The notes below the pieces were generated by a model. It searched no databases. It had not been told where the DNA came from and saw only the letters and a list, made by a program, of their open reading frames with translations. 64,000 bases of DNA from Hazenella coriacea (lineage in GTDB: Bacteria > Bacillota > Bacilli > Thermoactinomycetales > Thermoactinomycetaceae): positions 62,001 to 126,000 of the forward strand of contig NZ_SMAG01000007.1 of the NCBI RefSeq assembly GCF_004341825.1, written 5' to 3'. A program made the position numbers and the translations under genes. Position 1 is the first letter of the stretch. Each line of letters starts with the position of its first letter. This document shows, in pieces, positions 9,423-18,452 of the stretch.

Positions 9423-10583
9423 ATGTCAATCTTTGCTGAAAAGTTTCATTTACGAATTCCTGGCCCCACCCCGATTCCACCTCGGGTTCAACAAGCGATG
9501 GCTCATCCGATGATTGGGCATCGAAGTGGACAAGCATCCCAATTGATTCAAGAGTGTATTCAACATCTACAACCTGTGTTTGGTACGAAGCAATCTCCCT
9601 TACTGATCAGTGGTAGTGGTACTTCTGCACTGGAAGCAGCCGTCATCAACTCTGTATCTGTAGATGAGGAAGCCATCGTAGTAGTTACTGGAGCATTTGG
9701 TGACCGTTTTGCTAAAATTCTACAACGCTATGGAATCACCTGTCATCGACTAGAGATTCCCTGGGGAAAAGCATGTGATCCAGATACACTTGCCACTTTC
9801 GTACAAAAGCACCCCCAATCACGAGCCGTCTTTATGACTTATTGCGAAACTTCCACAGGTGTACTCAACCCTATCGCAGAATTAGCCAAAGTGATTCACC
9901 AGCACTCAGATGCACTTACCATCGTTGATGCCGTAAGCTGTCTTGGGGCTGTTCCAACGAAAATGGATGAGTGGGGAATTGATCTCATTGTATCAGGCTC
10001 CCAAAAGGCAATGATGCTCCCACCTGGACTTGCTTTTGTAGCATGTAGTGAACGGGCATGGTCTGTCATTGAAAAAAATAATAACCCTCGCTTTTATCTA
10101 GATTTACCTGCTTATAAAAAGAATATGGAAAAAGACACAACTCCCTATACCCCAGCAGTTTCTCTGTTATTTGGTTTACGAGAATCACTTCACATGCTCG
10201 AAGAAGAAGGCTTAGACCACGTCTATCATCGTCACGAGCAACTGAAGCAAATGACACGAGCTGGGATCGAAGCACTAGGTTTAGAATTAATGACCTCTGA
10301 CGTAGATGCTTCCCCTACTGTTACTTCGATCTGGGGTGGAAAAGGAAAATGGGATTCTGAAGAATTACGTAAACAACTACGTCAGTTACAAGTCATCGTG
10401 GCAGGTGGTCAACAACATTTAAAAGGACAAATTTTTCGCATTGGTCACATGGGATATTGTGATCCCTTAGATATATTAACAGTTTTTAATACATTAGAGC
10501 TTTCACTTGCTAAAATAGGGGTCTCCATTCCTTTAGGTCAAGGAGTTAAAGCTGCACAGGAGGTTATGTTGCGCCATGTATAA
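9423..10583 (+). CDS. Class-V aminotransferase, probable phosphoserine/serine-type (SerC-analogous)
   Basis: A 386-residue PLP enzyme of the alanine-glyoxylate/serine-pyruvate (PucG/AGXT) branch of class V aminotransferases. The start motif RIPGPTPIPP, the SGSGTSALEAA cofactor loop, TYCETSTGV and the Schiff-base lysine K195 in GSQKAMMLPPG are visible. It overlaps serA by 8 bases and shares its T-box leader, so I infer it supplies the phosphoserine aminotransferase step or an equivalent. The sequence is not the classical SerC subfamily. The ATG at 9423 follows AGGAGG. Confidence 0.85.
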   Translation: MSIFAEKFHLRIPGPTPIPPRVQQAMAHPMIGHRSGQASQLIQECIQHLQPVFGTKQSPLLISGSGTSALEAAVINSVSVDEEAIVVVTGAFGDRFAKILQRYGITCHRLEIPWGKACDPDTLATFVQKHPQSRAVFMTYCETSTGVLNPIAELAKVIHQHSDALTIVDAVSCLGAVPTKMDEWGIDLIVSGSQKAMMLPPGLAFVACSERAWSVIEKNNNPRFYLDLPAYKKNMEKDTTPYTPAVSLLFGLRESLHMLEEEGLDHVYHRHEQLKQMTRAGIEALGLELMTSDVDASPTVTSIWGGKGKWDSEELRKQLRQLQVIVAGGQQHLKGQIFRIGHMGYCDPLDILTVFNTLELSLAKIGVSIPLGQGVKAAQEVMLRHV

Positions 10584-12156
10584 AATTTTAATCACAGATC
10601 CACTTAGTGATCAGGGAATTGAAAAGTTACTACAAGCCACAGATGTCAACGTTGTACGTAAAACAAATTTATCTCTTGATGAACTTTTGTTAGAAATCGA
10701 GACTGCAGATGCCCTTTTGGTAAGAAGTCAAACCAAAGTAACTGTAGAAGTAATCGAAAAGGCACATCAACTAAAAGTGATTGCTCGAGCTGGAGTAGGT
10801 GTCGACAACATCGATATTCCGGCAGCTACCAAAAAAGGAATTATTGTCGTGAATGCACCTGATGGCAATACCATATCAACCGCTGAACATACTTTTGCAA
10901 TGTTGATCTCCTTATCACGTAATATTCCACAAGCTTACCGCTCTCTCACCCAAGGTGAATGGAAACGTAAAGATTTTGTGGGGGTAGAACTGAATAAAAA
11001 AACCTTAAGCATTATCGGTCTAGGACGGATTGGAGCTGAGTTGGCGAAGCGAGCTAAAGCATTCCGCATGCAAGTAGTTGCTTTCGATCCATACTTAACA
11101 GACGAACGAGCAGAAAAGTTAGGGGTCAAAAAAGCCTCTCTTGAAGAAGCCATCTCTGTGGGTGATTACATTACTGTTCACACTCCACTCACCAAAGAGA
11201 CCAAACATCTGATCAATGATAAAGCATTTGGTCTGATGAAAGATGGCGTTCGCATTCTAAACTGTGCTCGTGGTGGAATTATTGATGAACAAGCCCTTTA
11301 TGATGCCATTCGAGCAGGGAAAGTGGCAGGAGCCGCTCTCGATGTGTTCGAAAACGAACCACCTAAGGATCATCCACTTTTACAGCTACCTCAAGTGATT
11401 GCCACTCCTCACTTAGGAGCATCTACCATCGAAGCTCAAGAAAATGTTGCGATCGATGTATCTGAAGAAGTTTTGCATATTCTACGTGGACAACCATTTA
11501 AAAATGCTGTCAACTTACCATCAATCCCAGCAGAGCTGCAACAAAAGCTACAGCCATATCAAGAACTTTCAGAGCAACTAGGTCGATTCGTTGGACAAAC
11601 TGTTCAAGGAGCCATTGAAAAAATCACTGTAACCTACGCAGGAGATGTATCTGAAATTGATGTTTCTCCTCTTACTCGAACCATTCTAAAAGGAGTGCTA
11701 TCCCATCACCTTGCTGATGTAAACTATGTGAATGCACCTCATCTCGCTAAAAAACGTGAAGTGCAGATCTTGGAGCAGAAAGCTTCCAACAGCCATGGAT
11801 TTACTCAATTGATTAAAGTGGAGGTACAAACTCAAAGTGAGTTACGTAGTGCTACTGGGACATTACTAAATGGTCTAGGAGCTCGGATTACCAAAGTAGA
11901 TGACTATACGGTGGATGTTACTCCAAAGGGACATATGCTATTCATCCGACATTTCGACCAACCTGGAGCCATCGGTAGAGTAGGTACAATCTTAGGAAAT
12001 CATGATGTGAATATTGCTACCATGCAGGTAGGACGGCAAAACATTGGTGGACAAGCGATCATGGTTCTATGTATTGACAAACCTGTGACCCAAACAGTAC
12101 TTACTACGTTAACACAAATGTCCGAAATTCAATCTGTGATCGAAATCGATTTATAA
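10576..12156 (+). CDS. serA: D-3-phosphoglycerate dehydrogenase
   Basis: A 526-residue long-form SerA catalysing the first step of serine synthesis from 3-phosphoglycerate. The substrate- and NAD-binding halves are clear: RSQTKVT and ARAGVGVDNID, the Rossmann loop GLGRIGAELA near residue 147, NCARGGIIDE, and TPHLGAST with the catalytic His near residue 280. An intervening domain spans about 320-450 and a C-terminal ACT domain (FDQPGAIGRVGTIL) about 450-526, the site of serine feedback in this family. It is coupled to the upstream aminotransferase by an 8-base overlap. Confidence 0.96.
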   Translation: MYKILITDPLSDQGIEKLLQATDVNVVRKTNLSLDELLLEIETADALLVRSQTKVTVEVIEKAHQLKVIARAGVGVDNIDIPAATKKGIIVVNAPDGNTISTAEHTFAMLISLSRNIPQAYRSLTQGEWKRKDFVGVELNKKTLSIIGLGRIGAELAKRAKAFRMQVVAFDPYLTDERAEKLGVKKASLEEAISVGDYITVHTPLTKETKHLINDKAFGLMKDGVRILNCARGGIIDEQALYDAIRAGKVAGAALDVFENEPPKDHPLLQLPQVIATPHLGASTIEAQENVAIDVSEEVLHILRGQPFKNAVNLPSIPAELQQKLQPYQELSEQLGRFVGQTVQGAIEKITVTYAGDVSEIDVSPLTRTILKGVLSHHLADVNYVNAPHLAKKREVQILEQKASNSHGFTQLIKVEVQTQSELRSATGTLLNGLGARITKVDDYTVDVTPKGHMLFIRHFDQPGAIGRVGTILGNHDVNIATMQVGRQNIGGQAIMVLCIDKPVTQTVLTTLTQMSEIQSVIEIDL

Positions 12157-12274
12157 CTAAATATAAGCCATTTGAGTCACATAAGGATTCAAATCCCGTT
12201 AAGTCGTTGTTTCCAATTGATTAAGTAATTTTACTCAATTCGAGTTTATAATATAGAAAATATGAGAAGATGGA

Positions 12275-12310
12275 ACAAGCAGGAGAAAGACTTCTGCTTG
12301 TTTTTTTATT
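12275..12310 (+). terminator. Terminator after serA operon
   Basis: The arms CAAGCAG and CTGCTTG enclose a short loop and are followed by a run of eight Ts, 120 bases after the serA stop. Confidence 0.88.
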
Positions 12311-12331
12311 AAACCCAAGGAGGGAATTCTT

Positions 12332-13033
12332 TTGTCTTCATTAAAAGGAAAAGTTGCGATTGTAACAGGTGCTAGCAAAGGGTTAGGTGTAGCGATTACT
12401 CGCCGCTTGGTACATGAAGGAGCTACTGTCATCGCAAGTGCTCGCAGACTCAATTTATTAGAAGCTCTCGCCCAAGAAAAACCTGACCAAATTATCCCCC
12501 AAGCATGTGATGTTACACAACGTCAACAAGTTCAACAACTAATTGACCAGGTGATTCAGCGCTGGGGACGACTCGACCTGCTCATCAATAATGCAGGACT
12601 CGGTCATTTTGCCCCTGTAGATGAATTAACCGAAGAGCAATGGGATCAAATGATGGATGTGAATTTAAAAGGAGCATTTCTTACATGTAAATATGCCATT
12701 CCGCACTTAAAACAAACGGAAGGACACATTGTAAATATTTCAAGTGTAGCGGGGACAGAAAGCTTCGCCCGTGGCGGTGGCTATTGTGCTTCTAAATTCG
12801 GATTAATGGCTCTTTCGGATGCTTTAACCTTGGAGTTGAAGCCTTACCATGTGAAGGTTTCTACCATCTGTCCTGGGTCTATCAAAACAGAATTTGGACG
12901 CTACAAAGATTATGCTCTAGATCCCGAACAAGTGGCTGATGCGGTGGGGATGGTTGTCTCTGCTCCTAAAGGGGTGATACTTAATCAAATTACGATGCGC
13001 CCTCTTGTTCCTATGAAGGGTGAGAGTCAATGA
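12332..13033 (+). CDS. Short-chain dehydrogenase/reductase
   Basis: A 233-residue classical SDR. The NAD(P) loop TGASKGLG lies at about residues 13-20, NNAG near residue 89, the catalytic Ser in NISSVAG near residue 137 and YCASK (catalytic Tyr/Lys) near residue 152. PGSIKTEFG follows. The oxidised substrate is unknown. The start is TTG at 12332 behind AAGGAGGG. Length is normal for the classical form. Confidence 0.9.
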   Translation: MSSLKGKVAIVTGASKGLGVAITRRLVHEGATVIASARRLNLLEALAQEKPDQIIPQACDVTQRQQVQQLIDQVIQRWGRLDLLINNAGLGHFAPVDELTEEQWDQMMDVNLKGAFLTCKYAIPHLKQTEGHIVNISSVAGTESFARGGGYCASKFGLMALSDALTLELKPYHVKVSTICPGSIKTEFGRYKDYALDPEQVADAVGMVVSAPKGVILNQITMRPLVPMKGESQ

Positions 13034-13039
13034 TACAGA

Positions 13040-13076
13040 CCAATGAGCTACTGACTTTCAGTCAGTAGCTCATTGG
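13040..13076 (+). terminator. Inverted repeat after SDR gene
   Basis: A 16-bp perfect inverted repeat with a 5-base loop begins seven bases after the SDR stop. There is no T run downstream, so it may act more as an RNA-stabilising hairpin than a strict intrinsic terminator. Confidence 0.5.
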
Positions 13077-13296
13077 TGAGTGAAAATCGAACCCTGGTTT
13101 AGACATGCCTAATCGGGAAGAGTGGTTTTCGAATTACTCTCCGATCAACCTCGAAGAATCGCTCGTTGGAAAACGCTCCTGTAGATAGAGTTGTTTCGAT
13201 TGACTTTTATTTCGTTTTTCGAAATATTATTTTGTCGAAACCCTCTTTCCCCTTTCTCACAGGTTACTTGAATCGATGAACTAATTTACAAACTAC

Positions 13297-14211
13297 TCAT
13301 TTAGCAATACTATTCTCTTTGGATAAAGTTGTTGACTTGGGATGTATTTTTTTCTCCGCTAAAATAATGCCAAATAAGATGAGCAGAATCCCCCCCCATT
13401 GTAACAATGTTGTTTGCTCCGATAGTAGAAGAGCAGACATAAGAATCACAGCTGGTAGTTCGATGGAGCCTAAAATAGAAGCTAAACCAATACCAACAGT
13501 TGGAATCGCCTTGGTAAAGAGCGCTGTAGGAATAACCACACTGAATAATGCGATTACACTAGTCCAAAGCCAAAGTCCTTCTTGAATCGATCCATTGATA
13601 AAGAATCGGGGTGGAAAGATAACAAAGACAAAGAGACAAGAACCTGTCATCATCAATGCACTACGAACTAAAGGAGATATTTCAAGTGCAACCGTTCCGC
13701 TTGTATAGAGAAAACCAGTATAGGTGATCGCTGCCAAAAAGCCAAATAAAATACCAATCCAACTAAGTTGTGAAAGGTCATAGGAGATCGTTCCCGCAGC
13801 AAAACAAGTTCCTAAAATAATCACCAACATTGATATCAAGCGATTTCGACTTGGTTTTTCCTTTTTGGAAATGCTTTCCCAAATGGTCCCTAGCCAAGTA
13901 AATTGAAATAATAAAATCACAGCTAATGAGGCTGGCAATTTCTGCAAAGATATATTATAAAAAATAGAGGTTAGTCCGGAAAAAGTTCCACTCAGTAATA
14001 ATTTCCACAATAAATGTGAAGAAATTGCACCTTGTTTTCGCCATGCCGGTATACTTAATAACCAAAGCCCCACAGCTCCTAAGAAAACAAAACTACCAAT
14101 CACATCTTCTGGAGTAAACCCATAAGAATATGCGATTTTAACAATGGAAGCAGGTAAACCATACGAAGCTGCTCCGATGATAACCAAGAAAATGGCGGTT
14201 GTTTTTTTCAT
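13297..14211 (-). CDS. EamA/DMT-family transporter
   Basis: A 304-residue ten-helix transporter with two EamA repeats (about residues 5-135 and 150-285). The glycine-rich helix starts (GAASYG, GTISYDL, IPTVGIGLASILGS) and the C-terminal GGILLILFGIIL end are typical of drug/metabolite exporters. The substrate cannot be told from the sequence. I prefer the ATG at 14211 (GAAGG about ten bases upstream) over one three codons earlier. It is convergent with the SDR gene. Confidence 0.85.
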   Translation of the reverse strand: MKKTTAIFLVIIGAASYGLPASIVKIAYSYGFTPEDVIGSFVFLGAVGLWLLSIPAWRKQGAISSHLLWKLLLSGTFSGLTSIFYNISLQKLPASLAVILLFQFTWLGTIWESISKKEKPSRNRLISMLVIILGTCFAAGTISYDLSQLSWIGILFGFLAAITYTGFLYTSGTVALEISPLVRSALMMTGSCLFVFVIFPPRFFINGSIQEGLWLWTSVIALFSVVIPTALFTKAIPTVGIGLASILGSIELPAVILMSALLLSEQTTLLQWGGILLILFGIILAEKKIHPKSTTLSKENSIAK

Positions 14212-14339
14212 GGTGTCCATACCTTCTTTCTAAATCCCAAGTCATAGTCTAACGAGAAGCAATTCTTTTGCCAAATACATTTATTAAAGAGCTAATACTT
14301 TAATCAATTAAAATATAATACTTCCAGCCCATGTTCAAA

Positions 14340-14386
14340 CACAAAACAACACCACATTCCTCATCAATGATTAGAAATGTGGTGCG
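14340..14386 (-). terminator. Terminator of the res two-component operon
   Basis: On the minus strand, arms CACCACATT and AATGTGGTG enclose a loop and are followed by GTTGTTTTGT. It sits just after the ResE stop. Confidence 0.75.
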
Positions 14387-14409
14387 TCATTTATAAGTCT
14401 TGTAGATGT

Positions 14410-16191
14410 TTAATCTACACGTAATGGCAATTGGATGATAAACACAGTCCCCTTACCCAACTGGCTTCTCACTTTGGCTTCTCCGCCATGAGCATGTACA
14501 AGATGGTTCACGATCGATAAACCTAATCCAGTACCGCCTGATTGACCACGAGTCCGTGCTTTGTCCGCCTTGTAAAAACGTTCAAAAACAAAGGGGAGAT
14601 CCTCTTCAGGAATGCCTGAACCGGTATCTTCCACCTCTAAATAAACTTTATTGGACTTCTGATAAGCGCGTACACAGACTGAACCACCTTCTGGAGTATG
14701 GCGAATGGCATTGTCAATCAAGTTCGTCAGTACTTGCTCGATCTTATCTTCATCCCATTTCACAATTGGAAAATCTTCTTCAAATTCTGCTGAGATTTGA
14801 ACATTCTCTTCCCTTGCTAGCGTTTGAAACTTTCGAGCCATCCGTTGCAGAATCTCTGGAATCGAAACCGCCGAAGGTTCTACTTGAATGTGCCCTGCCT
14901 CCATACGAGCAAGATCCAATAATTCACGAACCAGTCTCCCCATTCGTTGTGACTCTTCATTAATGACTGAGGCAATCTCTCGGCGTTCTTCAGGAGTATC
15001 AGCAATATCATCTAATAAAGCTTCACTATATCCCTGTAACATCGATAAAGGAGTACGAAGCTCATGAGATACATTGGCGACAAAGTCTTTTCTCATTTTA
15101 TCTAAACGGCGATCTTCTGAAACATCTCGCAATACAGCGACGGCACCACGCAATTGATCTCTTGCATATAAAGGAGTCATAACTAGTGCCCAAGTTTTAC
15201 CTTGACCCGTAATATCCCCCATAAACTCTCGATCTTCTTGAATGACTCGTTGGAAAAATTCCTGTAAAGGAGGCGGTATTTTTCCTTGTTCAGTCATATC
15301 CCAGGCAGATAAAAATTTATCGGCAGGGGGATTTGTTAAGATCACTTTTCCAAATTTGTTTAACGTAAGAACTCCATCCGTCATACTACGTAATATGCTG
15401 GAAAGTTGATCTTTCTCTTGGGAGAGTTGGTGAATCGAATCTTCTAATTGACCAGCCATTCGATTAAAAGTCATCGCTAGATCGCCAATCTCATCCCGTT
15501 CATGTGTTCGAACGGGAACACGAGTAGAAAATTCACCACGTGACATCTTTTCTGCCGCCCGCTTCATTTGAATCAAAGGTTGGGTTATCCGTGTAGACAA
15601 GAAAAAGGCAAATACAGTTGTTAAAGCAATGCCAATCAAAGCAGAGTAAAAGATCCAGCGCTTCATTTGAATTTCGCTTAATTGATCATGAGTTTGGTAA
15701 AGAACGATCGCAGCTTCCACTTTATTATTTTGCTCATAAGGAATCGCCACAAGCAAAATATCATTTTTAAATTGTGGAAACCATTGATCTTGTTGGTTAT
15801 TTAAATGAACTCTTCCTTGCTTAGCAACTTGCTTTCCTTGAAACACCTGCTCTAAATCATTCTTACTCAGGACTTCTGTCCAATCTACTTGTGGAGAACT
15901 CTTCGATACATCATGATCACTCTCTCGCCCATCGGGCCCTAGTACAACCATGTAAGTGCGAAATAACTCTGAAATCGTCACCACATCTTTTAGATATTTC
16001 CCATGAGCAGTTCCTGCAGTCTTGGCTTGAACTTGAATATGGCTAGCAAGGTTTTTTAGCATTTTCTGCTGATCCTGAACATAGGTTTTATCTACTTGCT
16101 CACTTAAAAATAGAGTGAGGAACACTAGAACAAGCGAAACAAGAATGATGATCGTCAACCAGAGTTTTCCAACCACACTTCGCAGAATCAC
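14410..16191 (-). CDS. resE: Sensor histidine kinase ResE-like
   Basis: A 593-residue membrane kinase. It has a transmembrane segment at 10-30, an extracytoplasmic sensor region, a second segment near 180-200, a HAMP domain (TRITQPL onward), a PAS domain about 255-355, the phosphoacceptor His in VSHELRTPLS near residue 375, and an HATPase domain with DNAIRHTPEG and DTGSGIPEED. In Bacillus ResE senses oxygen limitation or nitric oxide and phosphorylates ResD. It begins at GTG 16191, overlapping resD by four bases (GTGA), and lies next to resBC, which supports the name over WalK or PhoR. Confidence 0.88.
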   Translation of the reverse strand: MILRSVVGKLWLTIIILVSLVLVFLTLFLSEQVDKTYVQDQQKMLKNLASHIQVQAKTAGTAHGKYLKDVVTISELFRTYMVVLGPDGRESDHDVSKSSPQVDWTEVLSKNDLEQVFQGKQVAKQGRVHLNNQQDQWFPQFKNDILLVAIPYEQNNKVEAAIVLYQTHDQLSEIQMKRWIFYSALIGIALTTVFAFFLSTRITQPLIQMKRAAEKMSRGEFSTRVPVRTHERDEIGDLAMTFNRMAGQLEDSIHQLSQEKDQLSSILRSMTDGVLTLNKFGKVILTNPPADKFLSAWDMTEQGKIPPPLQEFFQRVIQEDREFMGDITGQGKTWALVMTPLYARDQLRGAVAVLRDVSEDRRLDKMRKDFVANVSHELRTPLSMLQGYSEALLDDIADTPEERREIASVINEESQRMGRLVRELLDLARMEAGHIQVEPSAVSIPEILQRMARKFQTLAREENVQISAEFEEDFPIVKWDEDKIEQVLTNLIDNAIRHTPEGGSVCVRAYQKSNKVYLEVEDTGSGIPEEDLPFVFERFYKADKARTRGQSGGTGLGLSIVNHLVHAHGGEAKVRSQLGKGTVFIIQLPLRVD

Positions 16192-16904
16192 TCTTTAGGT
16201 ACCTCTAATTTATATCCGACTCCCCAAACGGTCGTGATCATTAAAGCCGCTTTTGAAGAAGCACGGTTTAGTTTTTCGCGCAAGCGTTTCACATGAGTAT
16301 CTACGGTTCGTAAATCTCCAAAAAACTCATAATTCCATACATCACGCAATAATGTTTCCCTTGTAAACACCTTATCTGGAGACTTGGCCAGATAATGGAG
16401 TAACTCATACTCTTTAGGGGTTAATGGAATATTTTTACCGCCTGCTTTTACTTCATGTGCATCATGATCGATCGTCAAGTCTGGAAAGACAATCACATTA
16501 TGCGTTTCAGTGTCTGTGGTTAAAAACGCTGTTGCAGACGCCCGACGCAATACCGCTTTCACTCGGTGAACCAATTCACGAGGGCTGAAAGGCTTGACCA
16601 CATAATCATCCGTCCCAGCTTCAAACCCTTCTACTCGATTCGCTTCTTCACCACGTGCTGTCAACATAATGATGGGAGTTGCTTTTTTCTTGCGAATCTC
16701 TTCACAAACATCTAAACCATCCATTCCAGGCAACATCAGATCCAGTAAAATCAGATCATAATCAGTTTCAAAGGCTTTTTCCAAGGCCTGCTCTCCATCT
16801 TCAGCTTCATCGATGAGATAACCTTCTCTTTCTAAATACATCCTTAACAGCCGACGAATGCGATCCTCATCATCCACGACTAAAATGGTATGCTGTTTTT
16901 CCAT
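16188..16904 (-). CDS. resD: Response regulator ResD-like
   Basis: A 238-residue OmpR-type regulator. The receiver domain (about 5-118) has the acidic pair DDED, phosphoacceptor D55 in LLDLMLPG, and the switch residues of MLTARG and VVKPFSPRE. The C-terminal winged helix (about 140-235) ends with DTHVKRLREKL and the TTVWGVGYKLE closing motif. The ATG at 16904 has an AGAGGTGAG site; the longer frame upstream lacks one. ResD controls genes for anaerobic respiration and cytochrome biogenesis. Confidence 0.9.
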   Translation of the reverse strand: MEKQHTILVVDDEDRIRRLLRMYLEREGYLIDEAEDGEQALEKAFETDYDLILLDLMLPGMDGLDVCEEIRKKKATPIIMLTARGEEANRVEGFEAGTDDYVVKPFSPRELVHRVKAVLRRASATAFLTTDTETHNVIVFPDLTIDHDAHEVKAGGKNIPLTPKEYELLHYLAKSPDKVFTRETLLRDVWNYEFFGDLRTVDTHVKRLREKLNRASSKAALMITTVWGVGYKLEVPKE

Positions 16905-16954
16905 GGTTCTCACCTCTAGGAGTAATCTAAAATCCCTCTTCACTATCAATTTAC

Positions 16955-17000
16955 TGGGAAACCCTTTTCCCGAATCACTTCTTGAGAAAAGGGTTTCCCC
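16955..17000. repeat. Strong inverted repeat upstream of resD
   Basis: A 14-bp arm pair (GGGAAACCCTTTTC and its complement) with a short loop lies between ccsA and resD on the minus strand. There is no T run on the minus side. It may be a processing site or a weak terminator separating the ccs genes from resDE. Confidence 0.55.
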
Positions 17001-17149
17001 AGCTCATCTAATTCATAGAGAGCTCTATATTGTTTCAAGCATCTTGCATTAGTTCATCCGATCGATAACTTCCTTCAATCTATAAGAGCTACTGGCAATC
17101 GAGCAATCGAATCGGTTTTCAGTAACACTACCATGAAATAGATATTACA

Positions 17150-17200
17150 ATTAAGTTTATCATGATCGTAACAAAACTGCCTACTCTGAGCTAGGAGGTT
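17150..17200. repeat. Degenerate copy of the ccsA 3' end
   Basis: About 42 bases here match the 3' end of ccsA at 17268-17312 with a few mismatches: both contain ACAATTAAGTTTATCATGAT followed by TAACAAAAC. The gap also holds other AT-rich, non-coding sequence. It looks like a short duplication of the gene's end that has since drifted. Confidence 0.7.
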
Positions 17201-17227
17201 TTCATCCCCCCTATTCATTCCACAGTA

Positions 17228-18439
17228 CTAAGCATAGGAATGTAAACCTGTTAAAACTAGGTTAATCACAATTAAGTTTATCATGATAATAACAAAACCA
17301 CCTACTGCAAGCCAAGCGGACTTCGAGCCAATCCAACCACGGGAGAGTCGTAAATGGAGATAAGCACTATAAAACAACCAAGTGATAAAGGCCCACGTTT
17401 CTTTTGGGTCCCATCCCCAGAAACGTCCCCAGGCTTCATGAGCCCATATCATCGCAAAGATCAGTGCCCCAAGGGTAAAGATCGGAAAACCGATCGCAAT
17501 CGAACGATAGCTAATTTCGTCTAGTAAATCTGCATCTAGATTTTTCACCCACGAATGCATTGCAGCTACCACTCGTTTACGCAAGACAAGTCGTAAAATC
17601 CCATAGACCACAAGTCCGATCATAATTGACCAGATCACAGAGTTAAACTTCTTAGCTGCTTGTTCTCCTTCCATCCAAGTGGGAACTTCAAACAATGGTT
17701 TTTTCAGTCCAAGAAATGAGTCCATCGAGACTACTTTTCCATCATGGGGTCCAGCAAGAGGTGGGATTTGATAATCTTGAACTGCTTCTTGAAGAACTCC
17801 GTTTTTGTTTTTTACAATATGTTCAATTTTTGCTTCATAACCTAAAGCAGAAAACACATAGTTGACAAAAATGAAAGCGATAAACATTAACACAATAACC
17901 ATCGTCGTTTCTAACCAGAAAACATTCTTCCCTTTTTTATCTAATCCATAACGATGAATGAGATAAATCAGACCAGCGATAAATCCAACTCCAAATGCTC
18001 CTTGACCGACAGCTGCAGTAGTAACATGGATATACAACCAATGACTTTGAAGAGCAGGAATCAATGGTTGAACTTCAGTTGGAAACACCGAGGCATAAGC
18101 GAGTAAAAGTACCGCTAATGGCATAACAAATGCACCTAACACTGCAGAACGATACATAAAGTAAAGCACAATATAAGCTAGGACGACAGTAAAGCAGAGA
18201 AACGCACTAAATTCAAACATATTACTTGTAGGGAAGTGTCCACCAATCATAATCCTCGAAATAATAAATAGAACCTGGATCACCGCACCTACAATCGCTA
18301 AGCCAATCCCCCACCGTTCAAAAAGGCGCCCCTTATTATTCTCCTTATTTTTATTGGATAATGAAATAAAGAATGCCACAGAGGAGATCAGATACATAAA
18401 AAATGTTAAATAAAGTAAATTTTGCATCACTTGTTCCAA
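17228..18439 (-). CDS. ccsA: Cytochrome c biogenesis protein CcsA/CcsB (ResC)
   Basis: A 403-residue polytopic membrane protein. The hallmark WGRFWGWDPKETW tryptophan-rich heme-handling motif lies near residue 335, with conserved histidines in nearby helices. With ResB it forms the System II heme lyase that attaches heme to apocytochrome c outside the membrane. I chose the TTG at 18439, just after the ResB stop region with AAGGGAGG in front; the longer frame begins inside resB. It is the second gene of the resB-resC pair. Confidence 0.93.
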   Translation of the reverse strand: MEQVMQNLLYLTFFMYLISSVAFFISLSNKNKENNKGRLFERWGIGLAIVGAVIQVLFIISRIMIGGHFPTSNMFEFSAFLCFTVVLAYIVLYFMYRSAVLGAFVMPLAVLLLAYASVFPTEVQPLIPALQSHWLYIHVTTAAVGQGAFGVGFIAGLIYLIHRYGLDKKGKNVFWLETTMVIVLMFIAFIFVNYVFSALGYEAKIEHIVKNKNGVLQEAVQDYQIPPLAGPHDGKVVSMDSFLGLKKPLFEVPTWMEGEQAAKKFNSVIWSIMIGLVVYGILRLVLRKRVVAAMHSWVKNLDADLLDEISYRSIAIGFPIFTLGALIFAMIWAHEAWGRFWGWDPKETWAFITWLFYSAYLHLRLSRGWIGSKSAWLAVGGFVIIMINLIVINLVLTGLHSYA

Positions 18440-18452
18440 GGTGCTTCCTCCC

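Noticed and set aside
9304-9537. Minus-strand frame near the T-box gene
   Set aside because: Shadow of the aminotransferase 5' end.
14556-14963. Frame antisense to the ResE kinase domain
   Set aside because: Shadow of a strongly conserved gene.
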